Shown in pieces: positions 7,558-16,528 of a stretch of 55,450 nt of DNA (the stretch's first letter is position 1; every line of letters begins with the position of its first letter). The DNA comes from JAFARZ01 sp035651595. Lineage in GTDB: Bacteria; Actinomycetota; Actinomycetes; Streptosporangiales; Streptosporangiaceae. Below the pieces are notes generated by a model that was not told the DNA's origin, made no database searches, and was given only the letters and a program-made list of their open reading frames with translations. Location of the stretch: NCBI GenBank assembly GCA_035651595.1, contig DASRFJ010000245.1, forward strand, positions 1-55,450. Direction: 5' to 3'. A program made the translations under genes and the position numbers.

Positions 7558-8664
7558 TCAGGGGGTGCTCCAGCGGGTTACGGCGGCTTCGTTGACGAGG
7601 GCGCCTAGGCCGGGGGTGGCGGGGACGTTGAGGTGGCCGGCGGCGTCGATGCGGAGGGGTTCGGCGAGGAAGAAGTCGCGGCGTTCCTCGGTCCAGCCGG
7701 GCGGGTCGTACGGGAACTCCACGTACGGGCCGCCGCCCAGGCCGGCGACGACGTGCAGGTTGGCGAGCAGGCCGAGGCCGTTCGTCCAGGTGTGGGGCGT
7801 GAACCAGCGGTTCTTCAGCAACGCGAGTTCGGCGATCGTGCGGGTGCGGAGCATGCCGACGGCCAGCACCACGTCGGGCTGGTAGACGTCCAGGGCGTCG
7901 GCGTCGAGGGCGGCGAGCAGTTCGGCGGGGGTACGGGCCATCTCGCCGCCGGCGATCCGCACGCCGCGCGCGCGCAAGGGCCGCATGCCCGCCCAGTCGC
8001 CGCCGGGGAGGGGTTCTTCCAGCCAGAGCACGCCCAGCTCGGCTAGCTCGGCGGCGATACGGCGGACCGTCCCCAGGTCAAGCGCCGGGCTGATATCGCC
8101 GGGCATGCGCCACCACTGGTTCAGGTCGCAGATGATCTCGGTATCGTCGCCGACCGCCTCGCGAGCGGCGCGGACTGACGCGAGGGAAGTACGCCAGTCC
8201 GTTCGGTCGATGCGGATCTTGACTGCGCGGAAGCCGGCCGCCTTCGCCGCCAGGGCCGCCTCCGCGCGAGCCCCCGGGGCGCGCGCCTCGCCGAACGACG
8301 CGTAGGCCGGCAGCCGGGTCGCGGCGCCGCCGAAAAGGACCGACACCGGCTGGCCGGTCACCTGGCCGATGATGTCCCACAGCGCCGCCTCCAGCGGCCA
8401 GTACCGGCCCGCGTGGAAGCCGATCGACTCGATCCGCCGCACCTGGCTTGCGATCGCGAGCGGGTCCGTGCCGAGGAACAGGGACTCGAACCGCTCGAAG
8501 CCGTCCATCGTGTCGCCGGAGCCGACGCCGGTCACACCCTCGTCCGTGGCCACCCGGACCAGCGTCGCGTCGAAGTGACGGCGCGGCACCGGATCCCACG
8601 CGGCAGCAAACGGCGGGTCGAGCGGAAACCGCATCCGGTCGCAGCGGATCGCGGTGATCTTCAT
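7558..8664 (-). CDS. Enolase superfamily, mandelate racemase subgroup
   Basis: A 368-residue enzyme that should abstract a proton alpha to a carboxylate and act as an acid-sugar dehydratase or racemase. Seen: Lys149-x-Arg151 (KIRID), metal ligands Asp180 (CDLNQ), Glu216 or Glu217 (WLEEP), Glu241 (AGGE), and the Asp264/His291 pair (YQPDV; TPHTW), whose 27-residue spacing matches the mandelate racemase dyad Asp270/His297. The second base of the KxK motif is Arg, so one-base dehydratase chemistry is more likely than racemisation; that is inference. Its ATG overlaps the stop of the upstream lyase homologue (ATGA), so the two are translationally coupled. Substrate unknown. Confidence 0.85.
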   Translation of the reverse strand: MKITAIRCDRMRFPLDPPFAAAWDPVPRRHFDATLVRVATDEGVTGVGSGDTMDGFERFESLFLGTDPLAIASQVRRIESIGFHAGRYWPLEAALWDIIGQVTGQPVSVLFGGAATRLPAYASFGEARAPGARAEAALAAKAAGFRAVKIRIDRTDWRTSLASVRAAREAVGDDTEIICDLNQWWRMPGDISPALDLGTVRRIAAELAELGVLWLEEPLPGGDWAGMRPLRARGVRIAGGEMARTPAELLAALDADALDVYQPDVVLAVGMLRTRTIAELALLKNRWFTPHTWTNGLGLLANLHVVAGLGGGPYVEFPYDPPGWTEERRDFFLAEPLRIDAAGHLNVPATPGLGALVNEAAVTRWSTP

Positions 8665-10118
8665 TCGCGCATGTTATCCACGGAAAGATCGCCGCGGGCG
8701 ATCAGCTCCACCACCGGCTCGAGGTCGGCCGGGAACGTGCCTTCCGTCTGGGTGAACGGGACCAGTTCGCGGACCAGCCGGTACGCGTGCCCGGTGCCGC
8801 GGCCGAGCGCGGTCAGTGCCCGCAGGTCGATGGCCTGGGCGGCGACGACCAGCTCGATCGCGATGACCCGCGCGCAGAGCGGCACCATGTCGGCCAGCCG
8901 CCGCGCGGACAGCGGGGCCATCGTGGCCCGGTCCTCGACGCCCTCGCCCTTCGCGGAGCTGGCCAGCTCGAACGACACCGGGTGCGCGAGCGTGCGGGCC
9001 TCGACGGTGATCGCCTGGCTGGCCACCGCCAGCTCGGCCAGCCCGTCGTCCGGCGTGCCGTCCACCACGCCCAGCCCCGCGGGCAGGCCGGAGAACGGCG
9101 CCTGGAGCAGCTTCACCGCGCGTTCGTTGGCACTGGTCACGACCGGGGCCAGGGCGATCCTGGCGAAGTCGAGCGCGGCGGCGAGCGGGCCGATGTCGAA
9201 GTTCCCCACCGACACGATGTCCCGCTCGTCGGCCACCACCACGGGGTTGGCCTGCGACGAGTTCAGCTCGGTGTGCAGGATGTCCCTGGCGTAGCGGAGC
9301 GCGTCCCTGGCCGCGCCGTGGATCTGCGGGATGCAGCGGAACGTGAGCGGGTCCTGGAGGAAGCGGGCCGTGCCCGGCTGCCACAGGTAGCTGTCCGCCA
9401 GGATCGCGCGCAGCCTGGCCAGCGTCTCGGCCAGGCCCGCGTAGGGCCGGGTCCGCTCGATGACCGGGTGCAGGCTCGTCAGGTTCCCGCCGAACGCCTC
9501 CAGGTCCAGCGCCGCCGCCACGTCCTGGGTGGCCAGCAGGCGGTACGCGTCCGCCAGCGCGATCGCGGCCCAGGCGGTGGTGAACGCGTTGCTGTTCACC
9601 AGCGCGAGGCCTTCGTTCTCCTGGACCTGGAAGCCGGTGTGCTCGATGATCCCGTACGCCAGGTCGGCCATCGGCCCGAGGTCACCCTGGCCGATCGAGC
9701 CGAGCCGCCGGACCTTCGGCACGAAGCCCTCGTTGAGCAGTGTGACGAGCAGGTCGGCCAGTTCGGGCCGGACGCCGGTCACCGCCTTGGCATAGCTGTT
9801 GGCCAGGCAGAGCATGGCGCCGCGGACCACGTCGGCGGGTGCGGCCTCGCCCTGGGCGATCCGGTGGTTCAGCACGAGCCGCTGGTTGAACCGCTGGCGC
9901 TCCGCGGCGCCGCCTTCGAGCAGGAACTTCTTGCGCTCGCCGACGCCGGTGGTGAGGCCGTAGACGGGCTTGCCACGATCGAGGATCTCCATGACGATCT
10001 CGCGCGCATTCGCCATGTCCCGGCGGGCGTTCTCGGCCAGGCGGACCGCCTCGCCGTTCCGCGCGACGGCGATGACCTGCGTAACGGTCAGGTCACTTCC
10101 GCTCAGCACGATCGTCAT
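8661..10118 (-). CDS. Aromatic amino acid lyase family protein lacking the MIO motif
   Basis: A 485-residue member of the histidine/phenylalanine ammonia-lyase family (PF00221). In active enzymes Ala-Ser-Gly in GSxGASGDLAP cyclises to the MIO cofactor. Here the segment reads GSIGQGDLGPM, with Gln144-Gly145 replacing the triad and one residue missing, so MIO cannot form. Leu258 (QDPLTFR) replaces the catalytic Tyr280 of Pseudomonas HutH. Tyr53, His85, Asn175, Arg261 and the SSQANP motif remain, so the pocket is otherwise conserved. It is thus not a standard HutH despite hutI downstream. ATG 10118 is chosen because AGGTGA precedes it and the fold begins there. Probably a repurposed, MIO-independent enzyme; reaction unknown. 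Confidence 0.85.
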   Translation of the reverse strand: MTIVLSGSDLTVTQVIAVARNGEAVRLAENARRDMANAREIVMEILDRGKPVYGLTTGVGERKKFLLEGGAAERQRFNQRLVLNHRIAQGEAAPADVVRGAMLCLANSYAKAVTGVRPELADLLVTLLNEGFVPKVRRLGSIGQGDLGPMADLAYGIIEHTGFQVQENEGLALVNSNAFTTAWAAIALADAYRLLATQDVAAALDLEAFGGNLTSLHPVIERTRPYAGLAETLARLRAILADSYLWQPGTARFLQDPLTFRCIPQIHGAARDALRYARDILHTELNSSQANPVVVADERDIVSVGNFDIGPLAAALDFARIALAPVVTSANERAVKLLQAPFSGLPAGLGVVDGTPDDGLAELAVASQAITVEARTLAHPVSFELASSAKGEGVEDRATMAPLSARRLADMVPLCARVIAIELVVAAQAIDLRALTALGRGTGHAYRLVRELVPFTQTEGTFPADLEPVVELIARGDLSVDNMRE

Positions 10119-10189
10119 TAATTGCTCACCTGTCTGAACCTCGGCTAGGCTTTGGCGCCCACAGGGCTTGCGCACCAAGGAGGACAGCA
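10119..10189. promoter_or_regulatory. Divergent promoter region, lyase unit / ABC importer
   Basis: Seventy-one bases separate the divergent starts of the lyase homologue and the first permease. Both sides carry ribosome-binding sites: AGGTGA for the lyase, and AAGGAGG (10178-10184) for the permease GTG. Both promoters must lie here or in the flanking coding ends, so the two units are probably co-regulated. I cannot place -35/-10 boxes with confidence. Confidence 0.5.
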
Positions 10190-11146
10190 GTGGGGGTATA
10201 CCTTCTGCGCCGCCTGGGCTTGATGATCCTCACTCTGTGGATTCTGAGCCTGATCGTATTCTTCGCCGGCCAAGTTCTCCCAGGTGATCCGGGGCGGGCG
10301 ATCCTCGGCAACCTGGCGTCACAGAACGCGGTCGCGGTGCTCGACCACCAGCTCGGTGTCGACAAGCCGCTGCTGGTCAAGTACGGGAACTGGATTGGCG
10401 GGCTGCTGCACGGCAACCTCGGCACCTCGTACACCTACCGTGCCGCGGTCGGGCCGTTCGTCCGGGCGGCGCTGATCAACTCGCTGAAGCTGGCCGTGCT
10501 CGCGTTCGTGATCGTGGTGCCGCTGTCCATCCTGGGCGGCGTGGTGTCCGCGCTGTTCGCCGGGCGGTGGGTGGACCGGGTCATCTCGATCGCCGGGCTG
10601 TCGCTGGCCACCGTGCCGGAGTTCGTGTCCGGGATCGTGCTGATCGTGATATTCGGCGTCGAACTCAAGTGGCTGCCGGTGTCGGCGGCTGCCGGGGCGG
10701 GCGCCTCCGACCTGCAACAGTTCAGGCACCTGATATTGCCGGCTATTCCGCTAGTCTTTGTGTTGTTCGGGTACATTGCCCGTATGGCCAGGGCGGGCAC
10801 CATCGAGGCGCTGAACTCGGACTACACCCGCACCGCGGTGCTCAAGGGGATGCCGCGCGGGCTCGTCATCCGGCGGCATGTGCTGCGCAACTCGCTGCTG
10901 CCGACGATCACCGTGATCGCCACCCAGACCGGCTACCTGATCGGCGGGCTCGTCGTCGTGGAGACCCTGTTCAACTACCAGGGCATCGGCGGCCTGATCT
11001 ACAAGGCCGCACAGGGCAAGGACTTCCCCATGCTGGAGTCCGGCGTGCTCGTCATCGGCATCGTCTACGTGCTGGCCACCCTGGCCGCCGACCTGCTGCT
11101 GATCTGGCTCAATCCGCGGCTGCGGAGCGAGGCGGGGCTGTCATGA
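10190..11146 (+). CDS. Oligopeptide-type ABC permease (DppB-like)
   Basis: A 318-residue inner-membrane protein with about six transmembrane helices. It begins MGVYLLRRLGLMILTLWILSLIVFF, the standard DppB/OppB opening with one helix before the periplasmic loop. The EAA-type cytoplasmic loop is visible around DYTRTAVLKGMPRGLVIRRH. The GTG start follows a strong AAGGAGG. It is the first gene of a four-gene unit and overlaps the next by ATGA. Together with the DppC-like partner it forms the channel of a binding-protein-dependent importer for peptides or similar small molecules. Confidence 0.9.
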   Translation: MGVYLLRRLGLMILTLWILSLIVFFAGQVLPGDPGRAILGNLASQNAVAVLDHQLGVDKPLLVKYGNWIGGLLHGNLGTSYTYRAAVGPFVRAALINSLKLAVLAFVIVVPLSILGGVVSALFAGRWVDRVISIAGLSLATVPEFVSGIVLIVIFGVELKWLPVSAAAGAGASDLQQFRHLILPAIPLVFVLFGYIARMARAGTIEALNSDYTRTAVLKGMPRGLVIRRHVLRNSLLPTITVIATQTGYLIGGLVVVETLFNYQGIGGLIYKAAQGKDFPMLESGVLVIGIVYVLATLAADLLLIWLNPRLRSEAGLS

Positions 11147-12036
11147 GCGACCTGACAGCGGAGGGCGCGGCCGCCCACGTCGCGGTGCAGCTCCCGTCGG
11201 CCACCGCCGACCTGCCGCGCTGGCGGCTGCTGGCGCGCCGGCCGACGTTTGTGGTGGGCGCGGCGATCGTGCTGTTCTGGATCGTGTGCGCGGTGTTCGG
11301 GCACCAGATCGCGCCGGACAGCCCGCTCGCGCAGAACCTGCTCGGCAACAACACGGGGCCGGCCGGCGCGCACTGGTTCGGCACCGACACGCTCGGCCGG
11401 GACGTGCTGTCCCGGGTCATCGTCGGCGCCCGCGACATCTTGATCATCACCCCGCTGGCCACGATTCTCGGCACCGTGCTCGGCACGATCCTCGGGCTGT
11501 GCATGGGCTATTTCAGCGGCATCTTCGACCTGCTGGTGAGCCGCGTCGTCGAGGCGCTGCTCGCGCTGCCCGCGGTGATCATCTCGTTCCTGTTCATCGT
11601 CGCGCTCGGCCCGTCGACCAGCACGCTGATCCTGGTCGTCGGGCTGGTGTTCACGCCGCTCATCGCCCGGACGGTGCGCGCCGCCGTGCTCACCGAACGG
11701 CACCTGGACTACCTCGCCGCGGCCCGGCTGCTCGGCGAGAACCCGCTGCGGGTGATGGTCGCCGAGATCTTGCCCAACGTGCTGCCCGCCATCCTGGTGG
11801 AGTTCACCGTGCGGCTCGGCTACGCGATCTTCGCGATCGCCACGCTGTCGTTCCTCGGCTTCGGCATCCAGCCGCCCACCGCGGACTGGGGCGCGGACAT
11901 CGCGTACTCGTACCAGAACGACGGGCTCGGCGCCGGCTACTGGTGGCAGACGCTGTTCCCGGCGCTGGCCATCGCGTCGCTGGTCGTCGCCATCAACCTG
12001 ATCACCGACTCGGTGGAACAGGTGCTCTCGTCATGA
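11143..12036 (+). CDS. Oligopeptide-type ABC permease (DppC-like)
   Basis: A 297-residue second channel subunit. The N-terminal segment WRLLARRPTFVVGAAIVLFWIVCAVFG is the DppC/OppC start, followed by GTDTLGRDVLSRVIVGAR, the family signature, and the loop DYLAAARLLGENPLRVMVAEI that contacts the ATPase. Start and stop both overlap the neighbouring genes by four bases (ATGA), so translation is coupled along the unit. The longer in-frame ORF from 10567 lies within the upstream permease and is not real. Confidence 0.9.
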   Translation: MSDLTAEGAAAHVAVQLPSATADLPRWRLLARRPTFVVGAAIVLFWIVCAVFGHQIAPDSPLAQNLLGNNTGPAGAHWFGTDTLGRDVLSRVIVGARDILIITPLATILGTVLGTILGLCMGYFSGIFDLLVSRVVEALLALPAVIISFLFIVALGPSTSTLILVVGLVFTPLIARTVRAAVLTERHLDYLAAARLLGENPLRVMVAEILPNVLPAILVEFTVRLGYAIFAIATLSFLGFGIQPPTADWGADIAYSYQNDGLGAGYWWQTLFPALAIASLVVAINLITDSVEQVLSS

Positions 12037-14027
12037 CCGCCGCTCTCGAAGTCGCAAACCTCGACGTGACCTACCGCGTGCGCGACACCGACCGGCTGGC
12101 CCTCAAGGACGTGTCGTTCTCCATCGAGCGCGGCGAGTCGTACGGGCTGGTCGGCGAGTCCGGGTCCGGCAAGTCCACCGTGGCCCTGGCGCTGGTGCGG
12201 TACCTGCCGCGGAACGGGCGGGTCAGCGACGGCACGATCGCCATCAACGGACAGGACCCGCTGAAGCTCAGCTCTAGAAAACTACGTGAGCTACGCGCCC
12301 AGACCGTTTCGATGGTGTACCAGGAACCCACCAGGGCGCTGAACCCGTCGCTGCGGGTGGGCCGCCAGGTGGCGGAGGCCTTCGAGCTCACCGGGCAGGG
12401 TCGCGAGACCGCCCGTGAGTCCGCCGAACAGATGCTGCGCAAGGTGCAGATCTCCGACCCCGACCGGGTGATGCTGCGCTATCCGCACGAGCTGTCCGGC
12501 GGCATGGCGCAGCGGGTCGTGATCGCGATGGCGCTGGCGGCCAACCCCTCGCTGCTCATCCTGGACGAGCCCACCACGGCGCTGGACGCCACCGTCGAGG
12601 CCGAGGTGCTCGACCTGATCGCCGCGCTGCGCAGTGAATTCCAGACATCGGTGCTGTTCATCAGCCACAACCTCGCCGTGGTCGCGAAGATGTGCGACCG
12701 GGTTGGCGTGCTGTACGCCGGCGAGCTGGTCGAGGAGGGCCCCGCCCAGCGGCTGTTCGACTCGCCACGGCACCCGTACACGGTGGGCCTGCTGCGGTGC
12801 ATCCCGCGCCGTGGCCAGACCAAGGAACACAGCCGGCTGGACACCATCCCGGGCTTCCTGCCGCAGCCCGGGCATTCGCTGTCCGGCTGCGTGTTCGCGC
12901 CGCGCTGCGCGCTGGCCGAGGATCAGTGCCGTGCCGCTCCCCCGCCCGCTTTCGAGGTCGGCGACGGGCGGACCAGCCGCTGCTACCGCCACGAGCTTGC
13001 CCCCGAGCTGCCCAGGGACACTCCAGCCGACGTCGTTATGAGCCCTACTGAGCCCGAGCCGGTGATCACGGTCAGCGGCTTGTCGAAGACCTTCGCCGGT
13101 GGCGTGCACGCGCTGGCCGGCGTGGACCTCGACGTGCGGCGCGGTGAGACGCTCGGGCTGGTCGGCGAGTCGGGCAGCGGCAAGACCACGCTGGCCCGGG
13201 TGCTGCTCGGGCTGACCGCACCGGACGACGGTGCCGTCGTGGAGCTGGCGGGCAGCCCGCTGCCGCCCGACGTGCGGCGGCGGCCGCGTGAGGTGCTGCG
13301 GGCCATGCAGATCGTGTTCCAGAATCCGGACTCGGCGCTGAACCGGCGGCATTCGGTCCGGTCGCTGATCGGCAGGCCGCTGGTGCGGCTGGGCGGCCTG
13401 TCCGGTGACCGGCTGCGCGACCGGCGGACCGAGCTGCTCAACTCGGTCCGGCTCGAGGAGCGGCATCTGCCGCTGCGGCCGGCTCAGCTGTCCGGCGGGC
13501 TGAAGCAGCGCGTCGCGATCGCCCGGGCGTTCGGCAGCCGGCCGGCCGTCGTGGTGTGCGACGAGCCGACCTCGGCGCTGGACGTCTCGGTGCAGGCCGC
13601 GATCTTGAACCTGCTCGCGGACCTGCAGAGCGCCGAGCGCGTTTCGTACGTGTTCATCTCGCACGACCTCGGCCTGGTCAGGTACCTGTCCGACCGCATC
13701 GTGGTGCTGTACCTGGGCCGGGTGATGGAGATCGGGCCGGCTTCGGCCGTGTTCGACGGCCCGCACCACCCCTATACCGAGGCGCTGCTGTCCGCCGTTC
13801 CCTCCATCGACGGGCAGCATCCGGCGCGCATCCGGCTGGCCGGGGAAATCCCGTCCGCCGCGAATCCCCCGTCGGGCTGCGTTTTCCATACCCGGTGCCC
13901 CCGCCGGCTATCAAGCGGCATATGCGAAACGACCGAGCCGGCGCTCCTCGAAGCCGCGCCCGGGCATCTCATCCGCTGTCACATCCCTGCTGACCAGCTT
14001 CATGGAGGCACTTCAGATGCCGGATAA
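12033..14027 (+). CDS. Fused dual ABC ATPase (DppD-DppF type)
   Basis: A 664-residue protein with two complete peptide-type ABC ATPase domains in one chain. Domain 1 (about 1-325) has GESGSGKST, LSGGM and LLILDEPTTALD; domain 2 (from about 336) has GESGSGKTT, LSGGLKQ and VVVCDEPTSALD. Each ends with the Cys-containing GCVFxxRC motif of oligopeptide ATPases. In most systems these are two genes, so this is a fusion; an internal Met336 has no convincing ribosome-binding site. It energises the two upstream permeases. The start overlaps the DppC stop (ATGA) and the end overlaps the binding-protein gene by 11 bases. Confidence 0.92.
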   Translation: MTAALEVANLDVTYRVRDTDRLALKDVSFSIERGESYGLVGESGSGKSTVALALVRYLPRNGRVSDGTIAINGQDPLKLSSRKLRELRAQTVSMVYQEPTRALNPSLRVGRQVAEAFELTGQGRETARESAEQMLRKVQISDPDRVMLRYPHELSGGMAQRVVIAMALAANPSLLILDEPTTALDATVEAEVLDLIAALRSEFQTSVLFISHNLAVVAKMCDRVGVLYAGELVEEGPAQRLFDSPRHPYTVGLLRCIPRRGQTKEHSRLDTIPGFLPQPGHSLSGCVFAPRCALAEDQCRAAPPPAFEVGDGRTSRCYRHELAPELPRDTPADVVMSPTEPEPVITVSGLSKTFAGGVHALAGVDLDVRRGETLGLVGESGSGKTTLARVLLGLTAPDDGAVVELAGSPLPPDVRRRPREVLRAMQIVFQNPDSALNRRHSVRSLIGRPLVRLGGLSGDRLRDRRTELLNSVRLEERHLPLRPAQLSGGLKQRVAIARAFGSRPAVVVCDEPTSALDVSVQAAILNLLADLQSAERVSYVFISHDLGLVRYLSDRIVVLYLGRVMEIGPASAVFDGPHHPYTEALLSAVPSIDGQHPARIRLAGEIPSAANPPSGCVFHTRCPRRLSSGICETTEPALLEAAPGHLIRCHIPADQLHGGTSDAG

Positions 14028-15714
14028 CAACCCGCTCGACCGCGCGCGTCGTGGCCAGGGCGATATCGCCAACCACATCATCGATGAGTTCGCGGCCGGG
14101 CGGCTATCCCGCCGTGACTTCATCCGCCGCGGCACCGTCATCGGCATCTCCGTGCCCGTGCTCGGCTCGATCCTCGCCGCGTGCGGCTCGACGGCGAAGT
14201 CGTCCGGACCGTCGGGGTCCTCGTCGGCCGGCGGCGGCGCGCCCGGCGCGACGATCAAGGCCGGCATCGTGACGCCGACCGCGGAGATCAATCCGGTGAC
14301 CGTCGCCGACCAGGGCGGCCTCGACATGCTCGCGCAGACCGGCGAGTACCTGTGCCTGTCCAGTCAGACGCTCCAGCTCCAGCCGGTGCTCGCCGAGTCC
14401 TGGTCGGCGAACTCCACCGCGGACGTCTGGACGTTCAAGATCCGCCAGGGCGTGAAGTTCCACAACGGCGCGCCGCTGACGGCCGACGACGTCGTGTACA
14501 CGTACCAGCTGCACACGAACACGAAGAACGGGTCCAACGCGCTGTCGGTGCTCGGCGGCGTGCTCGAGCCGTCCGGCGTGGTCAAGGTCGACGACCACAC
14601 GGTGGCGTTCCACCTAACGGCGCCGAACGGGAACTTCCCGTACCTGACCTCGTCCGACAACTACAACATGATCATCCTGCCGGCCGGGTCCGACCCGGCG
14701 AAGTGGCAGAGCACGTTCATCGGCACCGGGCCGTTCGTGCTCGACTCGTACACCGCCAAGGTCGGCGCCTCGTTCAAGCGGAACGAGTCGTACTGGGGCA
14801 AGAAGGCGCTGCCGTCCGCCACCCAGTTCACCTTCTACGACACGCAGACACCGTCGATCCTGGCGCTGACCGGGAACTCGATCGACGTCGTCGGGCAGTT
14901 CTCGGTGTCCGGCGCGCAGCAGATACTCAACAACAGCTCGTACAAGATCATCAAGCTCAAGTCCAGCGCGCACCGTGAGCTGTCCATGCGGTGCGACCAG
15001 GCACCGTTCACCGACCCGCGGGTGCGCCAGGCCGTGGCGCTGACGCTGAACCGCCCGCAGATCGTGCAGTCGCTGTTCAAGGGATACGCCGACCTGGGCA
15101 ACGACAGCCCGTTCGCGCCCGTGTTCCCGTCGACGAGCACGTCGGTCGCGCAGCGCGCGCAGAACCTGTCCCAGGCGAAGTCGCTGCTGTCCGCCGCCGG
15201 GCACGCGTCGGGTTTCTCGGCGAACCTGGTGACCGAGAACCTGCTGGAGATCCCGGACTTCGCGCAGATCGTGGTGCAGGAGGCGGCCGCGGCCGGCATC
15301 AAGATCAACTTGAAGGTCGAGACGTCGTCGGCGTACTACGGCAAGGCCACGTTCGGCAACTCGGACTGGCTGGACGCCACGATGAGCCTGGTCGACTACG
15401 GGCACCGCAGCGTGCCGAACGTGTTCCTCACCGCGCCGCTGCAGACCACCAACGCGAAGAGCGGCACCGGGGCGTGGAACGCGGCGCACTTCGCGAACTC
15501 CCAGTACGACAAGCTGGTCGCGCAGTACATCGCGGCGGCGGACGTGTCCACCCAGCAGTCGCTCGCCGGCCAGATCGAGAACCTGCTGCTGGCGCAGACG
15601 CCGGTCATCTTCGCCTACTTCTACAACTACCTCACCGCCACGGCCGCGAACGTGACCGGCGTCTACCCGACCGCGATCGGCCACCTGTTCCTCAACAACG
15701 CCGCCAAGAGCTGA
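14017..15714 (+). CDS. ABC substrate-binding lipoprotein, family 5 (peptide type)
   Basis: A 565-residue extracellular binding protein of solute-binding family 5. The signal has a twin-arginine-like stretch (SRRDFIRR, residues 31-38) and a lipobox LAAC with Cys56, then a Ser/Gly-rich linker, so it is probably a Tat-exported lipoprotein. Family motifs include LAESW, WTFKIRQGVKFHNG, and DPRVRQAVALTLNR. The ATG at 14017 is preferred because GGAGG at 14005-14009 precedes it at good spacing; the ATG at 14002 lies upstream of that site. Last gene of the importer unit. Ligands of this family range from peptides to sugars and opines, so the substrate is open. Confidence 0.9.
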   Translation: MPDNNPLDRARRGQGDIANHIIDEFAAGRLSRRDFIRRGTVIGISVPVLGSILAACGSTAKSSGPSGSSSAGGGAPGATIKAGIVTPTAEINPVTVADQGGLDMLAQTGEYLCLSSQTLQLQPVLAESWSANSTADVWTFKIRQGVKFHNGAPLTADDVVYTYQLHTNTKNGSNALSVLGGVLEPSGVVKVDDHTVAFHLTAPNGNFPYLTSSDNYNMIILPAGSDPAKWQSTFIGTGPFVLDSYTAKVGASFKRNESYWGKKALPSATQFTFYDTQTPSILALTGNSIDVVGQFSVSGAQQILNNSSYKIIKLKSSAHRELSMRCDQAPFTDPRVRQAVALTLNRPQIVQSLFKGYADLGNDSPFAPVFPSTSTSVAQRAQNLSQAKSLLSAAGHASGFSANLVTENLLEIPDFAQIVVQEAAAAGIKINLKVETSSAYYGKATFGNSDWLDATMSLVDYGHRSVPNVFLTAPLQTTNAKSGTGAWNAAHFANSQYDKLVAQYIAAADVSTQQSLAGQIENLLLAQTPVIFAYFYNYLTATAANVTGVYPTAIGHLFLNNAAKS

Positions 15715-15718
15715 GGAG

Positions 15719-15778
15719 TTCGCCGTTCCGGCGTTCCGCCGTTCCGGCGGGGCGGCGTTCCGGCGGGGCGGCGGTGCG
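15719..15778. repeat. GC-rich short direct repeats
   Basis: Between the binding protein and the next gene, cgttccggcggggcgg and variants recur several times head to tail. The style resembles the tandem array at 273-351. No T-run or clean hairpin is present. Confidence 0.55.
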
Positions 15779-15808
15779 GTGGGCGTGGCGATGCGGGAGG
15801 CTGGGCTG

Positions 15809-16528
15809 GTGACTAGCGAAAAGCACTCGCGCGGTGAGATACACGGCCACCATCACCGGGACGTGTCCGGTGGCTGGCTGCGCCCCGCCGTGTTCGGTGC
15901 CATGGACGGGCTGGTGACCAACGTGTCGCTGATCTCCGGAGTCGGCGGCGGCGGCGGGTCGCGGCACACGCTCATCCTGACCGGGCTGGCCGGGCTGGCG
16001 GCCGGCGCGTTCTCGATGGCGGCCGGCGAGTACGTGTCGGTGTCCTCGCAGAACGAGCTGATCTTCGCCGAGGTCACCAAGGAGCGGCACGAGCTGGAGA
16101 ACAACGCCGCGGCCGAGCAGGCCGAACTCGCCGGCATGCTGCGCGCCCGCGGCATCAGCGCGGCGACCGCGCGGCAGGCCGCGGCGGAGATCTCCGCCCA
16201 TCCGGAGAAGGCGCTCGCGGTGCACGCGCTGGAGGAGCTGGGCGTCGACCCGGGTGAGCTGCCCTCGCCCTACGTGGCCGCCGGCGCCTCGCTGGCCGCG
16301 TTCTCGGTCGGCGCGGTCATCCCGCTGCTGCCGTACCTGTTCGGCCTGAACGTGCTCGGCGTCGCGCTGGCGCTGGCCGCCGTCGCGGCGGTGGCCGGCG
16401 GCGGGATCGTCGCGCGGCTCACCGACCGGCCGTTCTGGCGCGGCGCGGCGCGGCAGCTGCTGCTCGGCGCGTTCGCGGCCGGGATCACGTACCTGATCGG
16501 CATCGGGGTCGGGCACGTAGCGTCATGA
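15809..16528 (+). CDS. VIT1/CCC1-family transporter
   Basis: A 239-residue membrane protein of the vacuolar iron transporter family, expected to move Fe2+ or Mn2+. The family opening AVFGAMDGLVTNVSLISGV follows a His-rich N-terminus; MAAGEYVSVSSQNE is the second signature, then a cytoplasmic acidic helical domain (FAEVTKERHELE...) typical of the metal-binding region, and three more hydrophobic segments. I placed the start at GTG 15809 because GGGAGG lies eight bases before it; ATG 15791 and GTG 15779 are in-frame alternatives. The 3' end overlaps the convergent rhomboid-like gene by 44 bases. Confidence 0.85.
   Translation: MTSEKHSRGEIHGHHHRDVSGGWLRPAVFGAMDGLVTNVSLISGVGGGGGSRHTLILTGLAGLAAGAFSMAAGEYVSVSSQNELIFAEVTKERHELENNAAAEQAELAGMLRARGISAATARQAAAEISAHPEKALAVHALEELGVDPGELPSPYVAAGASLAAFSVGAVIPLLPYLFGLNVLGVALALAAVAAVAGGGIVARLTDRPFWRGAARQLLLGAFAAGITYLIGIGVGHVAS

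Noticed and set aside
8661..10118. Annotation as functional HutH histidine ammonia-lyase
   Set aside because: The MIO-forming Ala-Ser-Gly is absent and a second catalytic Tyr is replaced, so the standard name would mislead.
12291..13889. Minus-strand frame opposite the fused ABC ATPase
   Set aside because: The plus strand has complete Walker and signature motifs; the antisense product has no recognisable domain.
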